From Pseudoclavibacter endophyticus (GTDB lineage: Bacteria; Actinomycetota; Actinomycetes; Actinomycetales; Microbacteriaceae): a stretch of DNA of 64,000 nt. The DNA lies in contig NZ_WBJY01000001.1 in assembly GCF_008831085.1 (NCBI RefSeq), positions 1,364,001 to 1,428,000 on the forward strand, written 5' to 3'. The notes beneath the pieces are model-generated. The model saw only the letters and a program-made list of their open reading frames with translations. It was not told the origin of the DNA and ran no database searches. Positions 17,933 through 26,598 of the stretch are shown piece by piece. The position numbers and the translations under genes were made by a program. The stretch's first letter is position 1. Each line of letters begins with the position of its first letter.

Positions 17933-19153
17933 CTACGGCCGAAGTGCGGGCGTATCGCCGGCTTCGTCCCCGCTCTCGTTCTCGAGCTCCGCGCGCCGCG
18001 CCCGTTCCAGGTAGGGCTCGGCGGTCGCCACCTGCCCCTGCAGGCTCGTGATCGTAGTTGCGAAGTTCTCGTTCGCCGTTTTTCGGAACGTCTCGACCTC
18101 GTCAAGCGTGGCGAACAGATTGTCGTAGGCGCGCTGGAGCGTCTCGATCGAGACGCCCGAGGTGACGGCCTGCTCTTGCACACGGCCCGCGTTCTCGCGC
18201 AGCAGCTGGCTCGTGCGGTCGATCATCGTGTTCGTCGTGCGGTTCACGGCGTCGATCTGGTCGAGCACGAGCCGCTGGTTCTCGAGGGCCTGGGCGACGA
18301 TGACGGCCGTGCGGAGGGCGGTCATGGTCGTGGTCTTGGCGCGTTCGACGCCGTCGATGAGCTTGAGGTTGTTGTCCTGGATCAGGTCCATCGACAGGTA
18401 CGACTGCACTGAGACGGCGATCTGCGTCTGAACGTCCATGCGCCGCTGGCGCACGGCGAACAGCACCTCGGTCTCCATCGTGCTCGCGGCCTGCTCGTCA
18501 CCCGAGGCCCGCAGCGCGCCGATCTTGTCGTTCACGGCGACGTCGAGCTCGGCGAGCAGTGCATCGAGCTTTTTCAGCTCGCCCATCGTCTCCCACAGCG
18601 TCTTCCGTTCGATCGCGAGGGCCGCGTTGTCGCGCCGAAGCATGTCCTGGCCGCGGTCCAGCGCGAGGAGGATCGTGTTGAGCTGCTCCTGGTTCGACTC
18701 GTACTGGCGGAAGTACCGCTGCATCCGGTTGCCGAAGGGAAGGGCCCGGGTTAGTCGTGAGAAGAAGTCCTGCCGGTCGGGCGCGAGCTCCTCGACCGTG
18801 TTGCGGAGGTTGACGAGGGTCCCGGCGACATCGGCCTGGTGCCCGGAGCCGCCGCCGCCCTTCGCCTGCTGCAGGCTCGTCTGCAGGAAGCGGTTGGTGG
18901 CGTTCGACGATGCGGTGATCTCCTGGCGAGCCACGTTCTGGATCGCGCGCACCTGCTCCATGAACTCGGGGGTCTTGGGGCGCAGCGAGGCGACGTGACT
19001 CGCCCACGTGCCGGCGCGCTGCTTGAGATCGAGCAGCTGCTCCGGCGGCACGTCGGGCAGCATGTCGGTCGAGGACTCCGGCTGTACCGGCTCGACGGGC
19101 GGCTTGGCGTCGATGAGTTCGACTTCGGCGGGCGGCTCGAGTTTGTCGTTCAT
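17933..19153 (-). CDS. telA: toxic anion resistance protein, TelA/KlaA family
   Basis: A 406-residue, mostly helical and coiled-coil protein. The family core is visible in PFGNRMQRYFRQYESNQEQL, then DNAALAIERKTLWETMGELK and NLKLIDGVERAKTTTMTALR. TelA proteins were named from tellurite resistance plasmids, but in actinobacteria they usually sit beside vWA-domain genes and have no proven function. Here the start overlaps the stop of a small upstream ORF (ATGA), which itself overlaps a truncated vWA remnant, so the usual partner appears to be broken. Confidence 0.85.
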   Translation of the reverse strand: MNDKLEPPAEVELIDAKPPVEPVQPESSTDMLPDVPPEQLLDLKQRAGTWASHVASLRPKTPEFMEQVRAIQNVARQEITASSNATNRFLQTSLQQAKGGGGSGHQADVAGTLVNLRNTVEELAPDRQDFFSRLTRALPFGNRMQRYFRQYESNQEQLNTILLALDRGQDMLRRDNAALAIERKTLWETMGELKKLDALLAELDVAVNDKIGALRASGDEQAASTMETEVLFAVRQRRMDVQTQIAVSVQSYLSMDLIQDNNLKLIDGVERAKTTTMTALRTAVIVAQALENQRLVLDQIDAVNRTTNTMIDRTSQLLRENAGRVQEQAVTSGVSIETLQRAYDNLFATLDEVETFRKTANENFATTITSLQGQVATAEPYLERARRAELENESGDEAGDTPALRP

Positions 19154-19446
19154 GCGAAGGCTCCGTTCTGGCCCGGGGGGCGTGTTGCGTGGGGTTCATG
19201 GGCGACGTCCGCCACCGCCGCGGGCGCGGGCGCCTCGACTGCGTGAGGCGTACCCAGGTCAAGGATCGCTGGTGTGCGGGCGTCCGCGAAGCGGGAATGC
19301 AGGAAGGACTCGTGCTGAGTCCCCGGCCACGGAGGGAGGGCATGCCCGCGAGCGCGCGGATGCCACCGAGCAGCTCGCCGATGCGCAACGGGCGCCGCGA
19401 CCAGCGTCGTGGCGCCCGCGACGAGGGCCTTCGCCCAGCGACTCAC
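19150..19446 (-). CDS. small hypothetical ORF between vWA remnant and telA, possibly frameshifted
   Basis: A 98-residue ORF with GTG start overlapping the stop of the vWA fragment and its own stop overlapping the telA start. The N-terminus (MSRWAKALVAGATTLVAAP) looks like a real membrane-anchored start. Shortly after it, a neighbouring frame reads RIGELLGGIRALAGMPSLRG, which looks more protein-like than the continuing frame. This suggests an indel and a decayed gene. Tight overlaps on both sides show that it descends from a translationally coupled operon gene. Confidence 0.4.
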   Translation of the reverse strand: MSRWAKALVAGATTLVAAPVAHRRAARWHPRARGHALPPWPGTQHESFLHSRFADARTPAILDLGTPHAVEAPAPAAVADVAHEPHATRPPGQNGAFA

Positions 19447-19577
19447 AGGTACCCCCGGATCTCCTTGAACAGTGAGGCGAGATTATCGCTCGACGCATCA
19501 GAAATTCGTCCACCCGTGAGCTCGGCGAGGGCGGTCATCTCGTCGACATCGGATTCGTCGAACAGAATGACGCACAC
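19443..19577 (-). pseudogene. C-terminal remnant of a von Willebrand factor A-domain protein
   Basis: The last 44 residues of an ORF read VCVILFDESDVDEMTALAEL, then a TGGRISDAS segment and LASLFKEIRGYL. This is the usual C-terminal end of vWA-domain proteins encoded next to telA in actinobacteria, where the end commonly reads VFKEIRGYQ. The several hundred residues that should precede it, including the MIDAS metal site, are absent; upstream lies a different short ORF and an acidic protein gene. A deletion is the simplest explanation. Confidence 0.6.
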
Positions 19578-19582
19578 GGGAC

Positions 19583-19735
19583 TCAGTCTGCGGCCTTTGC
19601 GAGTGCCGAGGTCCTGCGATCGAGGATGATCGCCACAATGGCGGTGACGGTGAGCAAGATCACGACCGCGGCAACGCGCGCGAAGAAAAGCCCCGATCCA
19701 GCGGTCATGACGACGTTGAACGCTGCCATGGGCAT
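19583..19735 (-). CDS. small single-span membrane ORF
   Basis: A 50-residue ORF with one strongly hydrophobic segment (ARVAAVVILLTVTAIVAIIL) followed by a basic end (DRRTSALAKAAD). The stop lies 6 bp before the first codon of the vWA remnant, in another frame. It may be a genuine small membrane protein or a leftover segment of the damaged operon. No clear ribosome site precedes the ATG. Confidence 0.35.
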   Translation of the reverse strand: MPMAAFNVVMTAGSGLFFARVAAVVILLTVTAIVAIILDRRTSALAKAAD

Positions 19736-19857
19736 AGCGGCAACCTTCAATCTCGGTCGTCCTGACGTCGGACAATTCCCTGATGAGACGGCACTGTACG
19801 TTCGGCCGATAGCCGCGTTCAGCCCACGGCCTTGTCAGGAGTGGCGCTCGGCGCTCC

Positions 19858-20226
19858 CTACTTGCCCTCGTTCTCGTCGTCCTGGTCGACGGTGTCGTCG
19901 ACGGCGGTGTCGTCCGCCGTGTCGTCGACCAGGTCGACGTCGACCTCGTCGTCCTCATCGTCGGCGTCGCTGCTCTCGTCGTCGAGCTCGTCGATCCACT
20001 CGTCGAGCAGGTCCTCGGCGTCTTCCTCCGTGTCGGCCGGCTCCACCTCGATCGTGCCGTCGCCCCAGAGGCGGCTCGAGACGCGCACGGCGTCGCTGTC
20101 GGAGATCGCCTCGTGGGCAGTCGCCTCGAACTCGCTGGCAAGCTGGGCCGCCTGGTCTTCGTCGTCCGCCTCGATGATGAGACCCGACACGACTTCGTAC
20201 TGCAGGAGAACGGCAAAGGTGGGCAT
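19858..20226 (-). CDS. acidic hypothetical protein
   Basis: A 122-residue protein with a small folded N-terminal half (MPTFAVLLQYEVVSGLIIEA, a ferredoxin-like beta-strand pattern) and a C-terminal half that is almost entirely Asp and Glu. The ATG at 20226 follows a perfect GGAGGA; the longer open frame to 20295 lacks one. The family was not recognised. The acidic tail could be a flexible charge-rich region or a cation-binding segment. Confidence 0.7.
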   Translation of the reverse strand: MPTFAVLLQYEVVSGLIIEADDEDQAAQLASEFEATAHEAISDSDAVRVSSRLWGDGTIEVEPADTEEDAEDLLDEWIDELDDESSDADDEDDEVDVDLVDDTADDTAVDDTVDQDDENEGK

Positions 20227-20433
20227 AGGGGGTTCCTCCGTGATCGCGCCGCGAGTGTGCCTCTTGACGCTAGTGCGCCCAGTCGAACGGAACAAGGCAT
20301 GAACCTGTACGGAAGTCGGCGTGTCGTGGCGTCAGAGGTGCGGCGCGGCATCGGACACGCGGCGCCCGCGTGACCTAGCATGCAGACACGGGCGCCGAGA
20401 CGCGCCGTTACTCCCCGCAACGAGGAACCTCGA

Positions 20434-21927
20434 ATGCCTGCCGACTCGACTGCCGCGACGCCGACACCTCGTGATCCGGGGGCCGGCGCCACGACGTTCG
20501 AAGCGGTGACTCTCGACGAGGGAGACGCCAAAGTCGCCGAAGCCGCCGCGGTGGCGAGAGCCGAGACGGTGCGACGCGCAGCCGAAGCGCGCACCAGGCG
20601 GCTCCGCGCCGAGGCACGCAATCGCATTGAGACACGGCGCGCCGAGTCGACGACCGCCCCGACGACGCCGGGTCCGCGAAGCAATGCAACCGACGCATCC
20701 GGAGCGCACCTCCACAGCATCCACTCGAATCGGAACGGACGTCGTGAACCGTCGAAGGTCGCCATGCGACCCCGAGCTCTCCTGCTGTCGGCGCTTGCCA
20801 TAGCCGTCGTCGGCGGCCTCATCGGCGGCCTCGTCGTCTGGGCGTTCATCGCGCCGCGGGGCATCGGCGGCCTGTCCGGCAGCGTTCCTGTCATCGGCGA
20901 TGGCGGGGCTTCGACGACCGGTGTGCATGCGGCCGCGGAGTACGCGGCGCCGAGCGTGGTATCTCTGCGAGTCTCGACCGAGTCGCGCAGCGAGACCGGC
21001 TCGGGGATTGTGCTCCGAGACGACGGCTATGTCCTCACCAACGCGCACGTCATCACGCTCGACGGCACGGTCGACAATGCGGACGTGCGGGCCACGGTGG
21101 CCGACGGCCGCGTGTTCGAGGCCACGCTCGTCGGACTCGATCCCCTGGCCGACCTGGCGGTGATCCGGCTCGACGGCGCAGAGGGCCTCACGCCGGCGAG
21201 CTTCGGCGACTCGACCGAGGTCACGGTCGGCGACCCGACCGTCGTGCTCGGCTCGCCGCTTGGGCTCGCCGGCACCGTGACGAGCGGCGTCGTGTCGCGA
21301 GAGTACCGGTCCATCGAGATCGTCTCGTCAGCGGTGCCGCCCGAGACCGACACGAACCTGGATGCGACGAACGAAACCGGTCCGACGGCGACGCCGGGTC
21401 CACCGGGGTCGTCCACGATCCACCTCGCCGTGTTCCAGACCGACGCCGCGATCAACCCGGGAAACTCCGGTGGCCCCGTCGTGAACCTCTCGGGCCAGGT
21501 CATTGGCATCGCCGTCGCGATCGCGACCACGTCGAGTGCGCAGACGTCTCACGCATCGGGAAGCATCGGCCTCGGCTTCGCCATTCCGGGCAACGTCGCC
21601 CTGCGAGTCGCCGAGGACCTCATCGCCGGACGCACGCCGAGCCATGGGGCCTTTGGCGCGAGCGTCATGAGCTCCACCAGTGTCACGCCGAGCGGCCCCA
21701 CGGTCGTGGGCGCATACATCGACGCGGTCACGAGTGGTGGAGCGGCCGCGCGCGCTGACCTGCGGCGGGGCGACATCGTCACGTCGGTCGCGGGTCTGCC
21801 CGTCACGGGCCCCGGCGACCTGCTCGCGTACGCACGACTCTTCGAGGCAGGCACCGCGGTCGACGTCGACGTCTACCGCCAGGGCGAGACCTCGACCATC
21901 GAGGTCGTGCTCGACAGCGCGGCGTAG
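20434..21927 (+). CDS. membrane-anchored trypsin-like serine protease with PDZ domain (HtrA/DegP-like)
   Basis: A 497-residue envelope protease. A charged cytoplasmic region of about 110 residues precedes one membrane span (ALLLSALAIAVVGGLIGGLV). The extracytoplasmic protease has His205 (TNAHVI), Asp240 (DPLADLAVIRLD) and nucleophile Ser345 (NPGNSGGPV), and a PDZ domain follows (ARADLRRGDIVTSVAGLPV). The ATG at 20434 has a GAGGAA ribosome site; an upstream in-frame ATG at 20380 has none. A Thr/Pro-rich insert lies between strands just before the catalytic serine. It probably degrades or senses misfolded envelope proteins. Confidence 0.88.
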   Translation: MPADSTAATPTPRDPGAGATTFEAVTLDEGDAKVAEAAAVARAETVRRAAEARTRRLRAEARNRIETRRAESTTAPTTPGPRSNATDASGAHLHSIHSNRNGRREPSKVAMRPRALLLSALAIAVVGGLIGGLVVWAFIAPRGIGGLSGSVPVIGDGGASTTGVHAAAEYAAPSVVSLRVSTESRSETGSGIVLRDDGYVLTNAHVITLDGTVDNADVRATVADGRVFEATLVGLDPLADLAVIRLDGAEGLTPASFGDSTEVTVGDPTVVLGSPLGLAGTVTSGVVSREYRSIEIVSSAVPPETDTNLDATNETGPTATPGPPGSSTIHLAVFQTDAAINPGNSGGPVVNLSGQVIGIAVAIATTSSAQTSHASGSIGLGFAIPGNVALRVAEDLIAGRTPSHGAFGASVMSSTSVTPSGPTVVGAYIDAVTSGGAAARADLRRGDIVTSVAGLPVTGPGDLLAYARLFEAGTAVDVDVYRQGETSTIEVVLDSAA

Positions 21928-21951
21928 CCGCCCGGCCAGGCTCGTCGCCGA

Positions 21952-21969
21952 CGCCCCCGCGACGGGGCG
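21952..21969. terminator. short GC hairpin between convergent genes
   Basis: CGCCCC (21952-21957) and GGGGCG (21964-21969) form a 6-bp stem with a 6-nt loop, between the HtrA-like gene and the convergent downstream gene. It is a weak candidate without a T run. Confidence 0.35.
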
Positions 21970-21977
21970 CCGGAGCG

Positions 21978-22892
21978 CTACGGCTCCAGCTCCGCCATCG
22001 TTGCGTGCCGTGGCAGCCGGAAGAATGCGAAGGGCCCCCGCTTTGACATCTCGAGCGCGGATCGTTGGGAGTCGTCCTCGCGGACGAGCGCGTCGGGGTG
22101 CAGATCGAGGGGGAAGCTCGCCGGCACAGGACCGAACGCCTCCGCGGCGTTGCGCACGATGCGTTTCGCGAGCATCCGGTTTCCCGCACCGCCGACGACC
22201 GCGCCGACACCGAAGGGAATGATGCGGCCGAGCGTGCGCCCCGTGGCGCTGGCAACGAATCGTCGCAGGAACGCGTCACGGATGCGCACGGCGGCATCGC
22301 TCACCAGCACACGAGGAAGGCCGCGCGCGACGAGCTCGCCCCAGTAGTCCTGCTTGCTGGGGCCCTTGCCCGTGACCTGGCCTGCGAGCTGCGTGATGAT
22401 GTCCTTGGCGACCTCGCCCACGATGAGCGATTGCACGAGCGTGCGCGCCCGTACGGGGTCGGCGAGTGCCAAGCCGTGCAGCTCTGCGACGGCCTGGCCG
22501 TACAGCGCGGTCATCTCGAGGAACGCGATCGTCTCGGCGCCCGAGATGGCGAGGGAGGCAGCGGTTCCGATTCCGGGTACGACGGCTGCCGCGCCCGTGC
22601 CGCCGCCCGTCGCCGTGACCGTGTTGAGGAACTGCAACTCAATGCGGCGCAGGAGCTCTGCCGGAGTGGCGTCGGGATGCTTGCGGCGTAGACGCCGGAT
22701 CTGTGCAAGGACGACTGGGCGCTGGATGGCGAGATAGCGGTCCATGGTCCCGGTGGAGATCGCGGGGGAGGGGTGCTCACGTTCGACGCGCGGGGGCATC
22801 GGGGCAAGCGCGGGGTCGTCACGCAGATCGTCCCTTCGCGCTTCGGCGGGACCGCCCGCGGCTCTGAACTCGCGATCGTGCATGTCGAGCAC
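21978..22892 (-). CDS. hypothetical protein, EcsC-like
   Basis: A 304-residue protein with an amphipathic helical N-terminus, a glycine- and alanine-rich hydrophobic segment (GGGTGAAAVVPGIGTAASLA, then ISGAETIAFLEMTALYGQ), and a second one near residue 240 (IIPFGVGAVVGGAGNRMLAK). This pattern resembles EcsC-domain proteins, but the assignment is tentative. The start could be the ATG at 22892 or the ATG at 22880. It is divergent from the acidic-headed ABC ATPase gene. Confidence 0.55.
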   Translation of the reverse strand: MLDMHDREFRAAGGPAEARRDDLRDDPALAPMPPRVEREHPSPAISTGTMDRYLAIQRPVVLAQIRRLRRKHPDATPAELLRRIELQFLNTVTATGGGTGAAAVVPGIGTAASLAISGAETIAFLEMTALYGQAVAELHGLALADPVRARTLVQSLIVGEVAKDIITQLAGQVTGKGPSKQDYWGELVARGLPRVLVSDAAVRIRDAFLRRFVASATGRTLGRIIPFGVGAVVGGAGNRMLAKRIVRNAAEAFGPVPASFPLDLHPDALVREDDSQRSALEMSKRGPFAFFRLPRHATMAELEP

Positions 22893-23012
22893 CTCCGTTC
22901 ACGGCGTTCACCGGCACGCCTGGCGGCGTCAGCTTAGGCGGGCGAGCCTGGAAGGAGGTTTCTGTGCGCGCGGGGAGCATGAACGTCCGGTGGAGCTTGG
23001 TACCGTTGTGCG

Positions 23013-24413
23013 ATGTCGTTCGCACCGTCAGAAGAGTCGTTCGGCGATCGGGACCCGGGGGAGCACGAGCACGACGTCGATCATGCATCGATGGCGCAGC
23101 GCACTGCCCAGCGGCCGACGCCGACCATGGTCGACCCCATTCTGGTTGAGGGCCCCGCGGAGGCCGGTGAGGCCGACAGCGGGCACGAGCCGGAAGACGG
23201 CGACGCTGCAGCTGACGACGAGCGCGATCTCGATGTCGATGACAGCGTGGTGACTGCCGCCGAGCTGGGCGACGAAGGTGCCGAGGGCGAAGCGCCTGAA
23301 GCGGATGCCGTGGCGGCGGAGTCGGATGCTGAGGTGACGGAGTCGGATGCCGAGGTGGCTGAGGCCAATGCCGAGGCAGTCCAGGTGGATGCCGAGCCGG
23401 CCGAGCCAGATGCTGAGGTGACCGAGGCGGCCGAGCCGGAGGCCGGCTCCGAGACCGAGACGCCCGGTGGCGCGCAGGACGATGGCGAGTCGGACGCGTC
23501 GGGGCTCGACGATGAGCCGGTCGACGTCATCGAGTCGTCGCCCGCGCCGCCCCGCCCCGAGCGCGACCTTCGCTTCGGCGTCGCGACCGCCGCCGGGCTG
23601 TCGACCATGACCCCAGTGGCCCGCGTCACGGAAGCCCCGCACCGCGAGCTCGGCGAGGCCGTGCTGCGCGTCGAGGGGCTCACAAAGGCGTTCGGCACCA
23701 CGGTTGCCGTTCGAGACGTGTCGCTCGAGGTGCGCAAGGGCTCGTTCTTCGGCATCGTCGGACCGAACGGCGCGGGGAAGACCACGACCCTGTCGATGGT
23801 GACGGGGCTGCTGCGGCCGACCTCGGGCAGCGCCACCGTGCTCGGGGTCGACGTCTGGCGAGCGTCGGCGAAGGCGCGGTCGCACATCGGCATCCTCCCC
23901 GACCGGCTTCGGCTCTTCGATCAGCTGACGGGGGCGCAGCTGCTCTACTACACGGGCGTGCTGAGGGGACTTCCCGCCGACGAGGCGCGGGCGCGCGCGG
24001 CGTCGCTCATCGACACCTTCGAGCTGAGCCGGTCGGCCAGCCGGCTCGTGGTCGATTACTCGGCGGGCATGACGAAGAAGGTCGCACTGGCATCCGCGCT
24101 CATCCACTCGCCGGATCTCCTCGTGCTCGACGAGCCGTTCGAATCGATCGATCCCGTGTCGGCGGGTCAGCTCACCGACATCCTCTTCGAGTACGTCGAC
24201 CGGGGCGGCACCGTCATGCTCTCAAGTCACAGCATGGATCTCGTGCAGCGAGTCTGCGACCACGTCGCGGTCATCGTCGATGGTGAGATCCTCGCCGACG
24301 GCACGGTCGCCGAGGTGCGCGGCGATGTCACGCTCGAAGAGAGGTTCCGCGACATCGTGCGCGGCCCGCGACAGACGGAGGGGCTGGATTGGCTGGGCAT
24401 CTCCTTCAGCTGA
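23013..24413 (+). CDS. ABC-2 type ATP-binding protein with a ~215-residue acidic N-terminal extension
   Basis: The C-terminal 250 residues (from about 217, AVLRVEGLTKAFG) form an ordinary ABC ATPase: Walker A GPNGAGKTTT, Walker B LLVLDEPFESIDPV and the H-loop LSSHSMDLV. The signature is degenerate, reading DYSAGMTKK rather than LSGGQ, as in several ABC-2 ATPases. The N-terminal part is a low-complexity Ala/Glu/Asp-rich region with repeats of the form ESDAEVTESDAEVAEANAEA, not expected in this family. The permease gene starts inside the 3' end by 25 bp. Exporter substrate unknown. Confidence 0.82.
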   Translation: MSFAPSEESFGDRDPGEHEHDVDHASMAQRTAQRPTPTMVDPILVEGPAEAGEADSGHEPEDGDAAADDERDLDVDDSVVTAAELGDEGAEGEAPEADAVAAESDAEVTESDAEVAEANAEAVQVDAEPAEPDAEVTEAAEPEAGSETETPGGAQDDGESDASGLDDEPVDVIESSPAPPRPERDLRFGVATAAGLSTMTPVARVTEAPHRELGEAVLRVEGLTKAFGTTVAVRDVSLEVRKGSFFGIVGPNGAGKTTTLSMVTGLLRPTSGSATVLGVDVWRASAKARSHIGILPDRLRLFDQLTGAQLLYYTGVLRGLPADEARARAASLIDTFELSRSASRLVVDYSAGMTKKVALASALIHSPDLLVLDEPFESIDPVSAGQLTDILFEYVDRGGTVMLSSHSMDLVQRVCDHVAVIVDGEILADGTVAEVRGDVTLEERFRDIVRGPRQTEGLDWLGISFS

Positions 24414-25960
24414 AGACGCAGAGCATCAAGGGCTCGGTCCGGCACGACGCCCCCGAGCGGGCGACCGCCATCATCGCGATCGCCGTCACCTGCCTGCTTG
24501 CCGTGCTCGCGCTCCTGGTCATCGGGGCCATGTGGGAGCGCGATGCCGACATGCGAGGAGCAGTCGCCGTCGTGGCCGGCACGATGGTCGCCATCGGCTC
24601 GTTCCTCGTCTCCGCGTCGGCTGCCGAGCCGGCGATCGACCCGCGGGCGCTCATCATGTCGGGCCGGAAGCCTGTTGTCGCGGCGTGGGAGTCGCTGCTC
24701 TCGTCGTTCATCGGCGTCGCTCCGCTCTGCCTCGCGATCGTGCTGGCCGGCTACGTCGCGCTGTGGCGCGACGAACCAGCATCCCTCGGCCTCGGGCTTG
24801 CGGGGGCGGTCGTGACGTGGATGCTGATGGTCACGCTCGCGAGGCTCGGTTCGTTGACGGGTCGGCTCACGAGCGACCGGGGGATCGCGAGCGATGTGCT
24901 GTCGGCGACCATGCTCGTCGCGGTGCTTGCCGCGTCGCCCGTCCTGTTCGTGCTCGTGACCGCGCCGTGGGAATCGGGCGCCGGCACCGTGATTCGCCTC
25001 GTCGCCGCCGGCCTCGCCTGGTCGCCGTTCGGCGCCGCCCTCGCGGCCCCCGCGACGTTGGTGACAGCGGGCACGGTCCCGGCGATCGTGCAACTGGGCA
25101 TCGGCGTCGCGACGCTCGCGATCGCGGTCGCCGTGTGGCTCTGGCTCGGCACGAGGCTGGCTCAGGGCGCGCTTGGTCGGCGCCCCGCCTCGGCCAAGCT
25201 CGATCTCGGCCTCATCGGTGCGCTCGGCCGCACGCCGGCTGGTGCCGTCGCAGCTCGGACGGTGACGTACTGGCTGCGCGACCCCCGGTATCGCGTGGTG
25301 CTCACCGTCGTCGTGCTGGTCCCGCTGCTCGCCCTTGTGCCCCTCGCGCTCGCGGGCGTGCCGGAAACGGTGCTCGTGCTGCTGCCGGTGCCGCTCCTCG
25401 GCTTCTTCTTCGGATGGGCGTTGCACAATGACCTCGCGTTCGACAGCACCGCCCTTTGGCTGCACATCACGGCACCGATGGATGGTCGCAGCGATCGATT
25501 GGGCCGGGCGTTGCCAACGCTCTGGGCCGGGAGCGTCTTCGTCGCACTCGGTTCTGCGGTTACGGGCCTCATCACCGGCGAGTGGTTCGTGGCGATTTCC
25601 GTGCTCGGCGTCTCCCTGTGCCTGCTGCTCTCGGCCACGGGAATCTCGTCGATCACGAGCGTCATCTTCCCGTACGCGGTCGCCCGCCCCGGTGATTCGC
25701 CCTTCTCGCAGCCGGTGAGCTCGTGGGGCGCCGCGGCGTGGACGCATCCGGTGACCGGGCTCCTCGCGTTCGTCGCGGCCGCTCCGGCGATCACGGCCGG
25801 TATCTTCGGTCTGGTCACGGAAACGTGGTGGCTCCACCTCGTCGCGCTGGGAGCCGGAGTCGTGGTCGGCGCCTGCGTGCTGGCCTGGGGCATCGTCGCG
25901 GGCGGTCGACGCTATGAAACGGCGTCGAGCGACCTCATGACATTCGCCACGAGCGCGTGA
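24389..25960 (+). CDS. polytopic membrane protein, ABC-2 exporter permease
   Basis: A 523-residue protein with about twelve to fourteen hydrophobic segments. It starts with TTG overlapping the ATPase gene by 25 bp, a strong sign that the two form one transporter. Paired membrane blocks suggest a duplicated six-span fold, as in long ABC-2 permeases. No sequence motif reveals the substrate. An Lrp-type regulator follows after 16 bp on the same strand and may be co-transcribed. Confidence 0.7.
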   Translation: MAGHLLQLKTQSIKGSVRHDAPERATAIIAIAVTCLLAVLALLVIGAMWERDADMRGAVAVVAGTMVAIGSFLVSASAAEPAIDPRALIMSGRKPVVAAWESLLSSFIGVAPLCLAIVLAGYVALWRDEPASLGLGLAGAVVTWMLMVTLARLGSLTGRLTSDRGIASDVLSATMLVAVLAASPVLFVLVTAPWESGAGTVIRLVAAGLAWSPFGAALAAPATLVTAGTVPAIVQLGIGVATLAIAVAVWLWLGTRLAQGALGRRPASAKLDLGLIGALGRTPAGAVAARTVTYWLRDPRYRVVLTVVVLVPLLALVPLALAGVPETVLVLLPVPLLGFFFGWALHNDLAFDSTALWLHITAPMDGRSDRLGRALPTLWAGSVFVALGSAVTGLITGEWFVAISVLGVSLCLLLSATGISSITSVIFPYAVARPGDSPFSQPVSSWGAAAWTHPVTGLLAFVAAAPAITAGIFGLVTETWWLHLVALGAGVVVGACVLAWGIVAGGRRYETASSDLMTFATSA

Positions 25961-25976
25961 TCCCGAGGCGACGAGC

Positions 25977-26498
25977 ATGAGCGACAACAGCACCCGGCGC
26001 CCCCTCGACCGTACCGACCGCGCGATCATCGCCGCCCTTTCGAACGACGCGCGCCTCTCGGTGCGGGCGCTCGCCGAGCGGCTCCATCTGTCGCGCACCG
26101 CGGCGCACTCGCGGGTGCAGCGGCTGATCGCGGACGGCGTCATCACGGGATTCGCGGCAACGGTCGATCGCGAGTCCATCGGTCTCGTCCTCTCGGCACT
26201 GGTGTTCGTCAAGATCGAAGAGAGCAACTGGCAGCGCATTCACGACCGCATCGCCGAGATGCCGTTCGTCGAACGCGTGCTCTCGGTCTCCGGCGAGGTC
26301 GATTTCGTCGTCAACGTCGCCGTGCCCGACCAGCAGACCCTGCGGAACACGATCCTGCAGGGCATCCACACGATCCCGGGCGTCGTCTCGACGCAGTCCT
26401 ACATCGTGCTCGATCAGCGCGAGGGGGAGCGGCCGGGCGCGAAGTGGCCCGAGTACTGGTCGGGGAATCGGACGAACGGCACGGAAAGTACGCGGTAG
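25977..26498 (+). CDS. Lrp/AsnC family transcriptional regulator
   Basis: A 173-residue regulator with an N-terminal winged helix (DRTDRAIIAALSNDARLSVR, then RTAAHSRVQRLIADGVITG) and a C-terminal RAM ligand domain (FVERVLSVSGEVDFVVNVAV). Lrp-type proteins often sense amino acids and control adjacent catabolic operons. It sits 100 bp upstream of the bkdABC genes, like BkdR, so control of branched-chain keto-acid oxidation is likely. The intervening DNA contains repeated TTGTTCCG-type sites. Confidence 0.85.
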   Translation: MSDNSTRRPLDRTDRAIIAALSNDARLSVRALAERLHLSRTAAHSRVQRLIADGVITGFAATVDRESIGLVLSALVFVKIEESNWQRIHDRIAEMPFVERVLSVSGEVDFVVNVAVPDQQTLRNTILQGIHTIPGVVSTQSYIVLDQREGERPGAKWPEYWSGNRTNGTESTR

Positions 26499-26548
26499 AC
26501 GTTCGATCGTCATCCGTACGGGCGCACACGTGATCACCCTGTACTGAC

Positions 26549-26591
26549 TTGTTCCGCAGGCATGTTCCGGCTGCCCGGGCGCCCGGAACAA
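26549..26591. promoter_or_regulatory. TTGTTCCG/CGGAACAA operator-like repeats before bkdA
   Basis: TTGTTCCG occurs at 26549-26556, TGTTCCGG at 26563-26570 and the inverted partner CCGGAACA at 26583-26590. The latter two form a perfect 8-bp dyad with a 12-bp spacer, directly before the bkdA ribosome site. They are candidate binding sites for the adjacent Lrp-type regulator. Confidence 0.45.
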
Positions 26592-26598
26592 TGGGGGA

